From Helicobacteraceae bacterium (GTDB lineage Bacteria > Campylobacterota > Campylobacteria > Campylobacterales > Sulfurimonadaceae), in assembly GCA_027066325.1 (NCBI GenBank), contig JAMONY010000043.1, forward strand, positions 1 to 33,932: a stretch of 33,932 nucleotides of DNA, written 5' to 3'. This document shows, piece after piece, positions 33,662 to 33,932 of the stretch; within the stretch, counting starts at the first letter, position 1, and the number at the start of each line of letters is the position of its first letter. A program made the translations under genes and the position numbers. The notes under the pieces are model-generated. The model saw only the letters and a list, made by a program, of their open reading frames with translations. It was not told where the DNA came from and made no database searches.

Positions 33662-33932
33662 TCAAGTCTCATTTATATCTTTCACAACCGAGCGGTTGTG
33701 ATCTATAAACACCTCTATCTCATTGATACTCTCTATATTGATAATTAGGTTTAAACTTAAGAAGTTTAGTTTAAAAGCTACAGGACGACCTTTTGTGCTA
33801 AAATGCTAGTAGAGTCTAAATCATACTGCTTGTCTACTATAGCACTCTGTATATCACTACTGCTATGTATTTTAGAGTCATATAGTGCAACTATCACCTC
33901 ATCGTCTTCTTTGAGAAATCTACTCTCACCAT
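33662..33932 (-). pseudogene. 3' part of an unrecognised gene, apparently frameshifted, cut by window edge
   Basis: From the window edge the minus strand reads GESRFLKEDDEVIVALYDS... and stops at 33778-33780. A second frame, open from about 33816, continues STKGRPVAFKLNF... and ends EVFIDHNRSVVKDINET at 33662-33664. Adding one T to the T4 tract at 33800-33803 joins them smoothly as ...TSIFSTKGRP.... So either the gene has lost a base, the sequence has an error, or expression needs a frameshift. The combined ~90 residues have alternating hydrophobic strands but no family I recognise. Confidence 0.5.

Overview
The window is AT-rich, densely coded chromosomal DNA from a member of the Campylobacterota (epsilonproteobacteria), probably a free-living Sulfurimonas/Sulfurovum-like organism. 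The best lineage marker is the block lysC - hobA - holB - folP: HobA is a DnaA-binding initiation factor known only from this group, and folP carries the long N-terminal extension seen in Helicobacter. A RibBA whose GTP-cyclohydrolase half is degenerate, short tatB/tatC genes and many signalling genes fit the same assignment. These assignments come from motifs read by eye; no database search was run.

Layout. 1-850: the end of a CRISPR-Cas locus on the minus strand, with a complete cas6 overlapping the first codons of what looks like cas10 (type III); no repeat array lies inside the window. 851-1950: a TetR-family regulator behind four palindromic operators spaced exactly 32 bp apart. 1965-2306: RNase P RNA, divergent from a small BFD-like [2Fe-2S] protein. 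2566-5273 (minus): a PAS-GGDEF diguanylate cyclase, then cmoA and ribBA. 5308-5549: a consensus promoter driving tRNA-Gln and initiator tRNA-fMet. 5629-12005: a small lipoprotein, thiG, a hybrid histidine kinase with three solute-binding sensor domains, and an overlapping REC/HD-GYP response regulator. 12094-15853 (minus): the ribF - thioredoxin lipoprotein - ftsY - radA operon. 15978-17000: ilvC. 17077-21071 (minus): the rppH - lysC - hobA - holB - folP operon. 21141-22340: an accessory island of two coupled exported-protein genes, bracketed by near-identical ~50-bp direct repeats and headed by a poly-C(9) tract. 22497-26460 (plus): hemW, tatB, tatC, queA and a TerB/J-domain protein. 26475-28715 (minus): bamA. 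28823-30869: tyrA and a BaiN/YhiN-type flavoprotein. 30892-33932: a VWA plus cytochrome c lipoprotein, a small conserved-looking protein, a rhodanese and a frameshifted partial gene.

Most of the window is housekeeping: translation and tRNA maturation (rnpB, tRNAs, cmoA, queA), protein export and envelope assembly (ftsY, tatB, tatC, bamA), replication and repair (hobA, holB, radA), cofactors (ribBA, ribF, thiG, folP, hemW) and amino acids (ilvC, lysC, tyrA). Two c-di-GMP enzymes of opposite sign are present, the HD-GYP one paired with an unusually large sensor kinase.

The most unusual signals are: (1) the exported VWA-cytochrome lipoprotein ends in four tandem DQNxT sequons, the preferred acceptor motif of the bacterial oligosaccharyltransferase PglB, among ten D/E-x-N-x-S/T sites in all; (2) the two-gene island at 21.2-22.2 kb is out of frame with its proper start by one C in a C9 tract, the classic sign of phase variation, and its second protein has three consecutive sequons after the lipidated cysteine; (3) the phased four-operator array before tetR; (4) the triple-sensor hybrid kinase.
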